A stretch of DNA of 64,000 nt from Halorientalis salina (GTDB lineage: Archaea > Halobacteriota > Halobacteria > Halobacteriales > Haloarculaceae). A model generated the notes under the pieces. That model saw only the letters and a program-made list of their open reading frames with translations, ran no database searches and was not told the origin of the DNA. Both the position numbers and the translations under genes were made by a program. The DNA lies in the NCBI RefSeq assembly GCF_005049285.1, contig NZ_SOSC01000013.1, positions 17,084 through 81,083 of the forward strand, in the 5' to 3' direction. This document shows positions 1-8,580 of this stretch, in pieces (the first letter of the stretch is position 1; each line of letters begins with the position of its first letter).

Positions 1-489
1 ATGCGCGTCGCCATCGGGGCGGTGCTCGTGCTGGCTGTCATAGTCGTCGGTGCGACCCAGCAACTCGATGTCGTCACGGACTGGATCGAGGAAAAGGACT
101 ACAGGCCGGGGAAGATCGTCGGCGCGACGGCTGGGCTTCTCGCTGGGATTCTCGGCGGCGCCGTCGCTGTTCCTGGCCCGCCAATGATCGTCTACGGGGC
201 CTTCATGTCGGCGAGCGGGTTCTGGAGCGACGAGGAGATGAAGGCCACGTTCACCGCCTTCTTCGGGACGCTCATGCTGTATCGGCTGGGGAGTCTTACC
301 TACACGGGAGCCGTGACGACGCCACTGATGATCGAGGCTGCCGTCGCCGTTCCGATGGTGTTCGTCGGTGCCTGGGTTGGCGTGTACATCTTCGACCACA
401 TCCCGGAGCGCATCTTCCAGTGGCTTGTGCTGGCGCTACTGGCCGTGAACGCGTTTGTCCTCCTGTTCACGGCAGTCCCGGAACTATAA
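1..489 (+). CDS. TauE/SafE-type sulfite/anion permease, C-terminal part
   Basis: Integral membrane protein; the TauE/SafE family moves sulfite, sulfonates or other organic anions across the cytoplasmic membrane. The visible 162 residues hold about five hydrophobic segments (near 1-20, 40-62, 82-98, 108-130, 138-158) and a Gly/Pro-rich re-entrant motif, GGAVAVPGPP, at about 53-62, as in the second half of this family. Family members are usually 250-350 residues, so the gene very likely starts before the window and the ATG at base 1 is internal. Substrate cannot be told from sequence. Confidence 0.75.
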   Translation: MRVAIGAVLVLAVIVVGATQQLDVVTDWIEEKDYRPGKIVGATAGLLAGILGGAVAVPGPPMIVYGAFMSASGFWSDEEMKATFTAFFGTLMLYRLGSLTYTGAVTTPLMIEAAVAVPMVFVGAWVGVYIFDHIPERIFQWLVLALLAVNAFVLLFTAVPEL

Positions 490-555
490 GAGTACTACAA
501 AAGCCTCGGGCCACCGCGCCCGAGGTTGTTCACTTGTTCTCTGTTCGGGCGTTGG

Positions 556-912
556 TCAGGTGCTCATCATGTTCCGACAGCTCTCGGCGCATTCCTGGAG
601 GACCTCGGCACAGACCTGGCAGTGATCAGCATCGTGACGCTCACATTCTTCGGCACACTCCTCACAGGCACCGGCGCAGGCTTCGGCCAATTGCGTGCTG
701 TAGTTGGAGTTGCGAGCCATGAATCGGGAGTGTAGCGACGCGATGTCTGCAACGTCGCGACAGAGCCGAGCACACTCTTCCATCTCCTCGTCGCCGAGAC
801 ACTCGTCGGCACACCACTCACAGACCTCCGTGGCTTCGTTGCAGATCTCGATGCACTCGCGCTCTTCGTCGGTCAGCTGATCGATCTTGGAGACTGTTTC
901 GGCAAGGGACAT
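556..912 (-). CDS. Cys-rich four-helix-bundle copper-binding-type protein (DUF326-like)
   Basis: A 118-residue soluble protein with 15 cysteines (20, 24, 31, 34, 38, 47, 51, 79, 83, 86, 90, 98, 101, 108, 112), mostly spaced 3-4 residues apart so that they line the inner face of amphipathic helices. This is the pattern of Csp/DUF326 four-helix copper-storage proteins, which bind Cu(I) in the bundle core. A His-Asp-Ala-Asp-His turn (93-97) sits between the last two helices. There is no signal peptide, so it should be cytosolic. Start is the ATG at 912. No copper ATPase or CopZ lies beside it, so a link to copper is by family only. Confidence 0.8.
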   Translation of the reverse strand: MSLAETVSKIDQLTDEERECIEICNEATEVCEWCADECLGDEEMEECARLCRDVADIASLHSRFMARNSNYSTQLAEACAGACEECAEECERHDADHCQVCAEVLQECAESCRNMMST

Positions 913-1107
913 TGCGCGTCACTGTACGAGCCCCTTCTAGTTCAGCAGCCTGCTTGCCCATGCGGGGCCATTCGCAACGGTGGTGTTAGGAGAACGGTTC
1001 CCCCCGGTATCGTACTCTCGGTTGAGCCGTCGGACGCAGTCGACAGCCGTGTCGACGGACGTTCACGAACAGGCAGTATCCGTCGAGCGGCCCCGGCCCC
1101 GTACAGT

Positions 1108-1458
1108 TCACCGGGCCCCTTCCTCCAGGATTTCCTTGAGGCGGCTCTTGCCGAGTTCCTCGATGAGAACCGACAGGTCGAGGATCTTCTCCTCGCCGAG
1201 TTCCTTGACGAGCGCCTCGATCTCCTCGGCCGTGAACGTACGAGCGAGACTCGCCATCGTTTCGACGACGTCACCTGTTCGCTCCGCAGCGTCCCGAGCC
1301 GGCGACATCGTCAGGGGTCGATTGACGAACTCACCGTCCTTGTAATAACAGAACCGCAACCGGTTCTCGTCGGCCTCTTCCGGCGTGACGATCTGGACGA
1401 CGCCATGTCCGTCCTCCCATTCGTCGACCGTTTGTTCGAGCAGTGTTCGATATCGCAT
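1108..1458 (-). CDS. Conserved haloarchaeal-type hypothetical protein
   Basis: About 116 residues, acidic, no membrane segment. The N-terminal half (to about 50) contains a predicted beta section with FCYYKDGEFVNRP; the C-terminal half (60-116) is Glu/Lys-rich and looks like two or three amphipathic helices ending in LKEILEEG. I do not recognise the family. An upstream in-frame GTG (1464) precedes the ATG at 1458; I prefer the ATG. A TATA-like gttttataagt at about 1508-1518 (minus strand) is about 50 bases upstream. It is divergent from the BtrH-like gene. Confidence 0.6.
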   Translation of the reverse strand: MRYRTLLEQTVDEWEDGHGVVQIVTPEEADENRLRFCYYKDGEFVNRPLTMSPARDAAERTGDVVETMASLARTFTAEEIEALVKELGEEKILDLSVLIEELGKSRLKEILEEGAR

Positions 1459-1579
1459 GTTCACAACGTCTATCGCTTATGTACGTAACTGTTTTGGGTT
1501 GTGAAAGACTTATAAAACACCATACTCGACGGAGAATGACGACCGTATTCTTTTTTGTGTTGTCGATAGACTGTCCGGT

Positions 1580-2554
1580 ATGTTCACAAAGTACCAGCAT
1601 TCTTCCGGCAAACACTGCGGATCCGCCTCACTGCGGAACCTCGCTGGGTACTACGAGTTGGGACTCGACGAAGCGTCGTGTTTCGGTCTCGGAGCTGGCA
1701 TCGGCTTCGAATACGGGGAGTCCGAAACGGCCTCGCGACTGATCATGGGACGAAACTCGAACCTGGAAACGACGTTTTTCGATACGCTTGGCATTTCGAC
1801 CGTACAGGGGGAGGGCCAATCGAAGGAACCGGCCTGGGAGACACTCGAAACCCGGCTCGAATCGGGCCCCGTTCTCTGTTTCGTCGACCTCTTCTATCTC
1901 CCGTATTTCGGAAGCTCCACCCACTTCGGCCCTCACACGATCGTGGTTCTGGATGTCGATGGCGACTCGGTGACGATCTCGGACAGCGAGTTCGACGAGC
2001 CACAGACCGTCTCCCGGGACACGTTCGACGACGCCTGGAGCTCCGATCACGGGTTCTGGCCGATCGAGCGTCGGTGGCTGGCGATTGAAGATCCGACTCC
2101 GACGGTCGCGATCGATACCGCGACACTGGAAGCGATCGAACGGGGAACGGAGACGATGCTACACGGCGGCGACTCCGGGAGCAGCGGCGTAGCCACGATA
2201 CGGACGTTCGCGGACGATCTCCCGACGTGGACGCGGTTCGACGACCTGCAGTGGACCGCACGCTTTGCCTATCAGAACATTGAGCGCCGGGGAACGGGCG
2301 GTGGTGCGTTCCGTCGACTCTACGCGACGTTCCTCGATACGCTCGGCACGGATGCAGGTCTCGCTCCCGAGTTCTCCGAGCGGATGGGTCGGATCGCCGA
2401 CGATTGGACAGCTCTCGGTGGGGTTCTCGAAGAGATCAGTGAAACCGACGATGCAGCGAACCGACGGGATCGGCTTGACGAGGCAAGCGACCTCGCACAC
2501 GATCTCGCGGATCGGGAGGATACGTTGTTCACCGATCTCGAACGGGCCATCTAA
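1580..2554 (+). CDS. BtrH N-terminal-domain / DUF4872-like protein
   Basis: 324 residues, no signal peptide. The N-terminal half has the BtrH-type pattern: a Cys in GKHCGSASLRN (about residue 13), a strand-rich core, and a conserved His in FGPHTIVVLDVDGD (about 118). BtrH (butirosin biosynthesis) moves an acyl group using a cysteine-protease-like fold. The C-terminal half (about 180-324) is helical and resembles DUF4872. No peptide, aminoglycoside or acyl-carrier gene is near, so the substrate is unknown. ATG 1580 puts the Cys motif close to the N terminus, as expected. Confidence 0.65.
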   Translation: MFTKYQHSSGKHCGSASLRNLAGYYELGLDEASCFGLGAGIGFEYGESETASRLIMGRNSNLETTFFDTLGISTVQGEGQSKEPAWETLETRLESGPVLCFVDLFYLPYFGSSTHFGPHTIVVLDVDGDSVTISDSEFDEPQTVSRDTFDDAWSSDHGFWPIERRWLAIEDPTPTVAIDTATLEAIERGTETMLHGGDSGSSGVATIRTFADDLPTWTRFDDLQWTARFAYQNIERRGTGGGAFRRLYATFLDTLGTDAGLAPEFSERMGRIADDWTALGGVLEEISETDDAANRRDRLDEASDLAHDLADREDTLFTDLERAI

Positions 2555-2828
2555 CGACTCGCGAAGGGTACGTCGTCGTCTCGGAGCTCTCACAACCAGA
2601 ATTTCACGACAGGGATTGAGACTCGTCTGAGAGAAGTCATCCAACAAGCTATAAATCGGACCTCACCGTACAGCGATATGCGGCAGCGAGAAGCGATACA
2701 TCGTTAACCATGAGTGTCTCCGTTTGTCGGTGCCGCGAAGGCGGACTCACGCCAACTACTGGCCAGTGAGGGTTTGTCATCCCCGCCTTCAAGAATGTGA
2801 GTTGGCCCACTCGTCGTGCGGATTGTCC

Positions 2829-3206
2829 TCAGGGCCGTTCAAACGCGACGAATCGTTCGCCGTCAGCCGATCCGACGGTGAGCTGTACCGTCTGGCCGAT
2901 CTGGACGTCGTCCGAGTCGACTCCCTGCAGTTGCCCAGTGAGAGTGATCGGTCCGAAATCCGCGATGGCCGTGACGTAGGGGCTGTCGTCGCGAAACCGC
3001 GGGGCGGGAACAGCGACGTTCGTGTAGGTCACGATCTCGCCGGTTTCCGGGAGTGACTCCTTGGATAGGGTTTGTTCCGTACACTCCGGACAGATCCGTT
3101 TGGGCGGAAGTGACCCGTGGTCGTTAGGGCAGGTGAGGTAGAAGGGATTCCCCGCCTCGATCGCGTCGAGGAACGATGCGAAGGTGCTATCGCTGGTATC
3201 GGTCAT
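2829..3206 (-). CDS. DUF35 / OB-fold zinc-ribbon acyl-CoA-associated protein
   Basis: 125 residues. An N-terminal helix is followed by a zinc ribbon: a first Cys at about 25 (LTCPNDHG) and a CPEC knuckle near 39. A C-terminal OB-fold strand region follows, with GEIVTYTNVAVPAPRF and TGQLQGVD. Proteins of this family bind thiolases and HMG-CoA synthases; in archaea a DUF35 subunit scaffolds the acetoacetyl-CoA thiolase/HMG-CoA synthase complex. Its ATG overlaps the thiolase stop by 4 bases, so the two are translationally coupled and probably form one complex. No HMG-CoA synthase gene is adjacent, which points to catabolic thiolase use rather than mevalonate synthesis. Confidence 0.88.
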   Translation of the reverse strand: MTDTSDSTFASFLDAIEAGNPFYLTCPNDHGSLPPKRICPECTEQTLSKESLPETGEIVTYTNVAVPAPRFRDDSPYVTAIADFGPITLTGQLQGVDSDDVQIGQTVQLTVGSADGERFVAFERP

Positions 3207-4369
3207 TCCACCACCTCCAGAACGTGAACGGTCGCGCTGGCTACGGTCCCGCCAGCGTTTTGAGCGAGTCCGACCGTCGGCGAATCCAGTGCGTCTGCAC
3301 GAGGATGGGTGCCTGCAAGGAGCTTTGCAACGGCGGCGATTTGTGCAGTCCCTGTCGCGCCAACGGGATGCCCCTTGGCTTTCAGGCCACCGGAGAGATT
3401 GACGGGGAGTGGGCCGTCTCGCGTTGTCTCGCCGCGACGTGCGGCGCCGATCGCTTCGCCATCCTCGTAGAGGTCGAGTGCCTCTAGCGCGAGTACTTCG
3501 GCGATCGTGAAGCAGTCGTGTACCTCCGCAACGTCGATATCGTCGGGGACGACGGTTGCGTCGTCGTAGGCTTCCTGTGCGGCGTCTCGGGTTGCCGGTG
3601 TCTTGGCGAAGGAATCGCGGTCCTGCAGGGCCATCCGGTCGCCACCCTGCCCGCTACCGGTGATCGCAACGGGCGCATCGAGATCGTGGTGCTCGGCGTA
3701 CGCGTCGCTCGTCAATATAACCGCACTGGCGCCGTCGCTGATGGGACAGGCGTCGTAGAGCCCGAGCGGGTCGGCGACTGTCGGTGCCTCGGTGACGTCG
3801 TCGACGCTGATCTCGGTCTGCAGGTGGGCGTGATCGTTGACGAGGGCGTTCTCGTGGTTTTTGACGGCAATGTGGGCGAGATCGGTCCTGTCGCCGCCGA
3901 ACTGCTCGAAGTAGGCCCGTGCCATGAGCGCGTAGGCAGCCGGGAAGGTCACTCCCGGCCGGACTTCATAGAGGGCGTCGGCCGCGACGGCCAGGCTGGC
4001 GGTCGCCCCAGCGGTATCCATGTTCGTCATGCGCTCCATGCCCCCGGCGACGACCACATCAGCCTCGCCGTTCCGGACAACGCGGGCCGCCTCGCGTATC
4101 GCCAGCCCGCTCGACGCGCAGGCACCTTCGATTCGCTTTGCAGGTGCGGTCGACCCGAAGGCCTCGCTCATCAGTGGGCCCTGGTGGCCCTGGTTCTCGG
4201 ACAGCGTCCCGACGAAGTTTCCGTAGAACACTTCGTCGACATCGTCCGGTGTGAGTCCCGCATCCTCAAGTGCAGCAAGTCCAGCCTCGGCGAAGAGGTC
4301 CCGGCCCGACCGGTCAGGGTGTTCCCCGAACGCCGTCATCCCAGTGCCAGCAATGCGTGATCGTGACAT
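3203..4369 (-). CDS. Thiolase-family protein (SCP2-type acetyl-CoA acyltransferase)
   Basis: 388 residues. Catalyses CoA-dependent cleavage of 3-ketoacyl-CoA (or Claisen condensation). The acylated cysteine is C84 in EGACASSGLA; the HDCF motif of SCP2-type thiolases appears as EVHDCFTIAE in the C-terminal third; GHPVGATG supplies the catalytic His. The usual C-terminal Cys motif is replaced by QNAGG, as in SCP2/archaeal thiolases. The reading frame extends upstream without homology; the ATG at 4369 gives the normal MSRSRIAGTG start. It lies 28 bases after the EthD gene and overlaps the DUF35 gene, forming a three-gene operon. Likely acts on acetoacetyl-CoA or medium-chain 3-ketoacyl-CoA. Confidence 0.9.
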   Translation of the reverse strand: MSRSRIAGTGMTAFGEHPDRSGRDLFAEAGLAALEDAGLTPDDVDEVFYGNFVGTLSENQGHQGPLMSEAFGSTAPAKRIEGACASSGLAIREAARVVRNGEADVVVAGGMERMTNMDTAGATASLAVAADALYEVRPGVTFPAAYALMARAYFEQFGGDRTDLAHIAVKNHENALVNDHAHLQTEISVDDVTEAPTVADPLGLYDACPISDGASAVILTSDAYAEHHDLDAPVAITGSGQGGDRMALQDRDSFAKTPATRDAAQEAYDDATVVPDDIDVAEVHDCFTIAEVLALEALDLYEDGEAIGAARRGETTRDGPLPVNLSGGLKAKGHPVGATGTAQIAAVAKLLAGTHPRADALDSPTVGLAQNAGGTVASATVHVLEVVE

Positions 4370-4397
4370 GTGTGTGTTGTACGGGTGAATCGACTGC

Positions 4398-4718
4398 TCA
4401 ATCGTCGCCAAACTGTACCGTCTCGTCGACGACGAGGACCTCGCCCGCGTCGTCGTCGAGGAAGTTCTTGGTGTCGGCCTGGATACGCTGGCCGGCCTCA
4501 CTCGCGAACACATCTGCGACGTTCGTATCCGCTTCGAGGTACAACTCCGCGATGCCGTCGTAGGTCGCTTTCTCCGGATCGGTGGGGACCGACGTCGCGT
4601 ACTTCCTGACGCCGGGGAGCGACTCCGCCAGCGGCGCGTGTTCGTTCAGCCAGTAGTCGACGAACTCCTCGTGGCTCAGCCCGTCCTGGCGGACGAGTAG
4701 ATTGACAAATTTCCGCAT
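4398..4718 (-). CDS. EthD-domain dimeric alpha/beta-barrel protein
   Basis: 106 residues from the ATG at 4718. MRKFVNLLVRQDGLSHEEF followed by a W..EHAPLAESLPG..KY pattern is diagnostic of the EthD/dimeric ferredoxin-like barrel family, in which the His of the EHAP motif lies in the cleft. Members include the EthD protein of ether degradation and small polyketide cyclases; the chemical role is rarely known. It is first in the operon with thiolase and DUF35, which suggests a supporting role in handling a ketoacyl or aromatic intermediate. That role is inference. Confidence 0.8.
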   Translation of the reverse strand: MRKFVNLLVRQDGLSHEEFVDYWLNEHAPLAESLPGVRKYATSVPTDPEKATYDGIAELYLEADTNVADVFASEAGQRIQADTKNFLDDDAGEVLVVDETVQFGDD

Positions 4719-4808
4719 AGCTGCGGGTTGCTCGCCGACCGTTTTTGTTCTGTCGATCCGCGAGCCGTTTCGGCACACTTAGGTTCTTCGTGGGTGGAAC
4801 GACTAGTG

Positions 4809-5672
4809 ATGTCGCTTCAGATAGAGTCGATCGACCGCGTCGGGGTCGTCGGCGCGGGCACGATGGGTAGTGGTATCGCACAGGTCGCTGCGATGGCAGG
4901 CTACGATGTCGTAATGCGTGACATCGAACAGTCGTTCGTCGAGAGCGGCTTCGAGACCATCGAGGACAGCCTCGACAGCCTGGTCGACAGCGACGAGTTA
5001 ACTGCCGACGAGGCGACGGCCACCCAGGACCGCATCACAGGGACGACCGACCTCGAAGAACTGGCCGACTGTGAACTCGTCGTCGAAGCCGCCGTCGAGG
5101 ACATCGATGTCAAACAGGACATCTTCGCCGACCTCGATGCAGTCACCGACGACGACGCAGTGCTGGCGACGAACACGAGCACGCTGTCGATCACGACCAT
5201 CGCGAGCGCGACCGAGCGCCCCGAGCAGGTGGTCGGGATTCACTTCATGAATCCGGTTCCGGTGATGAAAGGTGTCGAGATCGTCGTCGGTGAGAAGACC
5301 GACGAGGACGTGGTGACGCTGGCCCACGACTTCTCGGAAGAGCTCGGCAAAGAGACCTGGGAGTCCGACGACAAGCCCGGATTCGTCACCAACCGCGTGC
5401 TGATGCCCTGGATCAACGAGGGTATTCGCGCCTTCGACGAGGGCGTCGCTTCCAAGGAAGACCTGGACAAGGGCATGACCCTCGGGACGAACGTGCCGAT
5501 GGGGCCGCTGACGCTGGCCGACCACATCGGCCTGGACGTCTGTCTCCACGCGACCGAAACGCTTCACGAGGAACTGGGCGACCGCTACAAGCCGGCGTAC
5601 CTGCTCAAGCGGAAAGTCGAAGCCGGCGACCTCGGGAAGAAGACGGGCAAAGGCTTCTACGAGTACGACTGA
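4809..5672 (+). CDS. 3-hydroxyacyl-CoA (3-hydroxybutyryl-CoA) dehydrogenase
   Basis: 287 residues. NAD-dependent oxidation of 3-hydroxyacyl-CoA to 3-ketoacyl-CoA. The N-terminal Rossmann motif GAGTMG is at 15-20; the catalytic His is H145 in GIHFMNPVPVMKG; the C-terminal helical domain begins with GFVTNRVLMPWINE and ends in KKTGKGFYEY, as in single-domain Hbd enzymes. ATG 4809 gives the standard start and lies in a 90-base gap from the divergent EthD operon. Its product is the substrate of the neighbouring thiolase, so the two transcripts serve one pathway. Confidence 0.93.
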   Translation: MSLQIESIDRVGVVGAGTMGSGIAQVAAMAGYDVVMRDIEQSFVESGFETIEDSLDSLVDSDELTADEATATQDRITGTTDLEELADCELVVEAAVEDIDVKQDIFADLDAVTDDDAVLATNTSTLSITTIASATERPEQVVGIHFMNPVPVMKGVEIVVGEKTDEDVVTLAHDFSEELGKETWESDDKPGFVTNRVLMPWINEGIRAFDEGVASKEDLDKGMTLGTNVPMGPLTLADHIGLDVCLHATETLHEELGDRYKPAYLLKRKVEAGDLGKKTGKGFYEYD

Positions 5673-5758
5673 GCGTCAACCGGTTTGGTGTAGCCGTTTC
5701 CCGCTCCAACCGCCTGATTGCGGGCGGGCGATGCGGAATCCGTCTACAGCAGTCCGTA

Positions 5759-6886
5759 TCAGTCCTTCAGGTGGCGTGCGATGACTTTTTTCTGAATCTC
5801 GGAGGTCCCCTCGTAGATGGTCGTGATCTTGGCGTCGCGGTAGTAGCGCTCGACGTCGAAGTCCTTGGTGTATCCGTAGCCGCCGTGGACCTGGACGGCC
5901 TCGCTGGCCACGTCGACGGCCGTCTCGCTGGCGAAGTACTTGGCCATGCTCGCTGATTTGGGGTGGACGTCATCCTCGTTTTTGCGCGCGGCATCGCGCG
6001 TGAGCAGACGCGCGGCCTGCACGTCCGTCTGCATGTCCGCGAGTTTCTGCGCGATGGCCTGGTGTTCGATGATCGGCTTGTCGAACTGCTCGCGCTCGTT
6101 GGCGTATTCGACGGCGTCGTCTAGCGCGGCCTGGGCCACACCGACGGCCTGACTGGCGATAGCGATTCGACCCCCGGTCAGGATAGAGAACGCAGCCTTG
6201 AGGCCGTCGCCAACCTCAGTCAGGCGGTTCTCGGCGGGAATGCGCACGTCGTCGAAGAGGAGCGTCGTCGTGTCACTGGCGCGAAGCCCGAGTTTGTCCT
6301 CTTTTTTGCCGATTTCCAGGCCATCGACGTCTTTGGGAACGAGGAACTGCGTGACCGTGTTCGGGTCGTCACGGTCGGTTTTGGCGAAGAGGATTACGAC
6401 GCCCGACCGCTTCCCGTTGGTAATCCACTGTTTCTTGCCGTTGATGACGTACTCGTCGCCCTCCTTGCGGGCCTCGGTCGTCATCTCGGCTGGGTTAGAT
6501 CCGGCGTCGGGCTCCGAGAGCGCGAACGCGCCGACGGGCCGGCCGTCGACCATCTCCGAGAGCCACTCGTCCTGCTGCTCCTCGCTCCCGAACTGCCGAA
6601 TACACGACGTTGCGAGGCCGTGGACCGACAGGGCCGTCGCGACGGCCAGATGTCCACGAGCCAGCTCCTCGTTGACGATACTGTAGGTGACTTCGTTGGC
6701 GTCGAAACCGCCGTACTCTTCGGGAACTGTCAGCCCCGTCAGGTCGAGGTCGGCCAGTCCGTCCCAGATCTCCTCGGGAAACTCCTGGGCCTCGTCGGCT
6801 TCGGAGACGTTCTCACTGACTTCGTTTTCGACGAACTCCCGAACCGTCTCTTGGATCATTTGCTGCTCGCTGGTAAGCTCCATCAC
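5759..6886 (-). CDS. Acyl-CoA dehydrogenase
   Basis: 375 residues, the usual length. FAD-dependent alpha,beta-dehydrogenation of acyl-CoA, with electrons passed to ETF. Seen: the N-terminal helical domain; the signature FALSEPDAGSNPAEM; the GKKQWITNG beta-barrel segment; and the C-terminal YEGTSEIQ, whose first Glu (about 359) is the catalytic base of short/medium-chain enzymes. Two consecutive ATGs start the gene; either is possible. It faces Hbd convergently and the CoA-transferase divergently, completing a beta-oxidation-like set that lacks only an enoyl-CoA hydratase in this window. Confidence 0.93.
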   Translation of the reverse strand: MMELTSEQQMIQETVREFVENEVSENVSEADEAQEFPEEIWDGLADLDLTGLTVPEEYGGFDANEVTYSIVNEELARGHLAVATALSVHGLATSCIRQFGSEEQQDEWLSEMVDGRPVGAFALSEPDAGSNPAEMTTEARKEGDEYVINGKKQWITNGKRSGVVILFAKTDRDDPNTVTQFLVPKDVDGLEIGKKEDKLGLRASDTTTLLFDDVRIPAENRLTEVGDGLKAAFSILTGGRIAIASQAVGVAQAALDDAVEYANEREQFDKPIIEHQAIAQKLADMQTDVQAARLLTRDAARKNEDDVHPKSASMAKYFASETAVDVASEAVQVHGGYGYTKDFDVERYYRDAKITTIYEGTSEIQKKVIARHLKD

Positions 6887-7020
6887 ACCTACGTTCTGAC
6901 CGCGGGGTCCTAAAGAATACGATGTGTCTGTCGATTACCCGGCAGATCTACTACGTTTAACCATGACATTCGGGAGAAGTAGCAAGAGGTTTGTTCCGTG
7001 GCTTCAGTACTCCGAACGAC

Positions 7021-8580
7021 ATGGCCCTCGTAGAGCCCGTCGAGACGGCAGTCGAGTGTATCGAAGATGGAGACACCGTGGGGGTTGGCGGCTTCGTTGC
7101 CGTCGGCATTCCGGAGTACGTGCTGGAAGCGCTCGGTGACCGGTACGCTGAATCGGGTGAGCCCGGTGACCTCACACTGTTTCACCCGGCGGCAGAAGGT
7201 GATCGCCAGGGCAGTGGCATCTCCCATCTCGTTCGAGACGGTATGCTTGAGCGGGTACTCGGTAGCCACTGGGGCTTTGTCCCGGACTTGATCGAGAAAA
7301 TCGTCGCAGGTGATGTCGAGGCGTACAACCTCCCCTTCGGTGCGATGGACCACCTGCTGCGCGACACCGCCGCGGGCAAACCGGGGACGATCACAACCGT
7401 CGGCCTGCGAACCTTCGTCGACCCACGTCAAGAGGGGGCCAAAGCGAACGACGTGACCACCGAGGACATCGTCGAAGTCGTGAGCCTTGACGGTGAAGAG
7501 TACTTGTTCTACCACGCCCAACCTCTCGATGTCGCTCTCATCCGCGCAACGACCGCCGACGAGAACGGCAATCTCACGATGGAGCGCGAGGCACTCACGT
7601 CGAACATGCTGGCGACCGCACAGGCCGCTCATAACTCGGGTGGAACCGTCATCGCGCAGGTCGAACGCGTCACGGAGGCAGGGTCACTGAGCGCACGAGA
7701 CATCGACGTTCCGGGTGTCGTCGTCGACACGGTCGTCGAAGCGCCGGACTCCCATCACATGCAGACATACGGCGAGGAGTACAGCGGTGCATTTAGCGGT
7801 GAGATCAGAGTCCCGCAGGACGACACCGCCACTGACACGGCACTGACCGAGCGACGGATCATCGCTCGCCGAGCTGCGATGGAACTGGTTCCCGATGCTG
7901 TGGTGAACCTCGGTGTCGGCGTCCCGGAGACCATTCCGGTCGTTGCAAACGAAGGCAACATCAGCGAGGAGATCATTCAGACTGTCGAGGCCGGTCCTAT
8001 CGGCGGCTCACCGTCTGGCGGGATCAGTTTCGGGACGGCTGTCAACCACGAGGCACTGGTCACCTCGCCGGAACAATTCGACTTCTACGATGGCGGTGGC
8101 CTCGACATCGGCTACCTCGGCATGGCTCAGGTCGATGCCGATGGCAACATCAACGTCAGCCGCTTCGGGTCTCAGCTCCCAGGGTGTGGTGGGTTCATCA
8201 ACATCACCCAGAACGCCGAAAAGGTCGTTTTCTGCGGGACGCTCACCACTGGCGGGATGGAAATCGACGCGGGCGATGGGACCCTCGACATCGTCTCCGG
8301 AGGCGGCGATACGAAGTTCGTCGACGAGGTCGAGCAGATCACGTTCAGCGGCGACTACGCGGTCGAGACCGACCAGCCGATCGTCTACGTCACCGAGCGG
8401 GCCGTTTTCGAACTCTCCGACTCGGGCCTCGTGCTGACCGAGGTCGCCCCGGGCGTCGACGTGGAGACCGAGGTCGTCGACAGGATGGCGTTCGACCCTC
8501 TCGTCGCTGACGACCTCGATACGATGAACCCGGCGTTGTTCCGCGAAGAGCCGATGGACCTGACCGAGTACGTCACCTAA
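7021..8580 (+). CDS. Fused alpha/beta acyl-CoA:carboxylate CoA-transferase (family I)
   Basis: 519 residues. Transfers CoA between acyl-CoA and a free carboxylate. Both halves of a family-I transferase are fused in one chain, as in YdiF/propionate CoA-transferases: the alpha half has GFVAVGIPEY near the start, and the beta half has the catalytic Glu at 323 in TVEAGPIGG, matching the position of the active glutamate in Pct-type enzymes. ATG 7021 gives the usual MALVEPVETAVE start; an upstream in-frame ATG (6991) is less likely. With thiolase and Hbd nearby, acetoacetate or short-chain acids are likely acceptors. The adjacent convergent IclR gene probably regulates it. Confidence 0.88.
   Translation: MALVEPVETAVECIEDGDTVGVGGFVAVGIPEYVLEALGDRYAESGEPGDLTLFHPAAEGDRQGSGISHLVRDGMLERVLGSHWGFVPDLIEKIVAGDVEAYNLPFGAMDHLLRDTAAGKPGTITTVGLRTFVDPRQEGAKANDVTTEDIVEVVSLDGEEYLFYHAQPLDVALIRATTADENGNLTMEREALTSNMLATAQAAHNSGGTVIAQVERVTEAGSLSARDIDVPGVVVDTVVEAPDSHHMQTYGEEYSGAFSGEIRVPQDDTATDTALTERRIIARRAAMELVPDAVVNLGVGVPETIPVVANEGNISEEIIQTVEAGPIGGSPSGGISFGTAVNHEALVTSPEQFDFYDGGGLDIGYLGMAQVDADGNINVSRFGSQLPGCGGFINITQNAEKVVFCGTLTTGGMEIDAGDGTLDIVSGGGDTKFVDEVEQITFSGDYAVETDQPIVYVTERAVFELSDSGLVLTEVAPGVDVETEVVDRMAFDPLVADDLDTMNPALFREEPMDLTEYVT

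Noticed and set aside
980..1345. Plus-strand reading frame of 121 codons
   Set aside because: Antisense shadow of the gene at 1108-1458; Arg/Ser-rich with no family resemblance.
3518..4360. 280-codon frame opposite the thiolase gene
   Set aside because: Mirror of the strongly biased thiolase codons; the thiolase motifs are on the other strand.
4370..4513. Upstream extension of the thiolase frame
   Set aside because: It covers the EthD gene in another frame and lacks thiolase similarity; ATG 4369 gives the family start.
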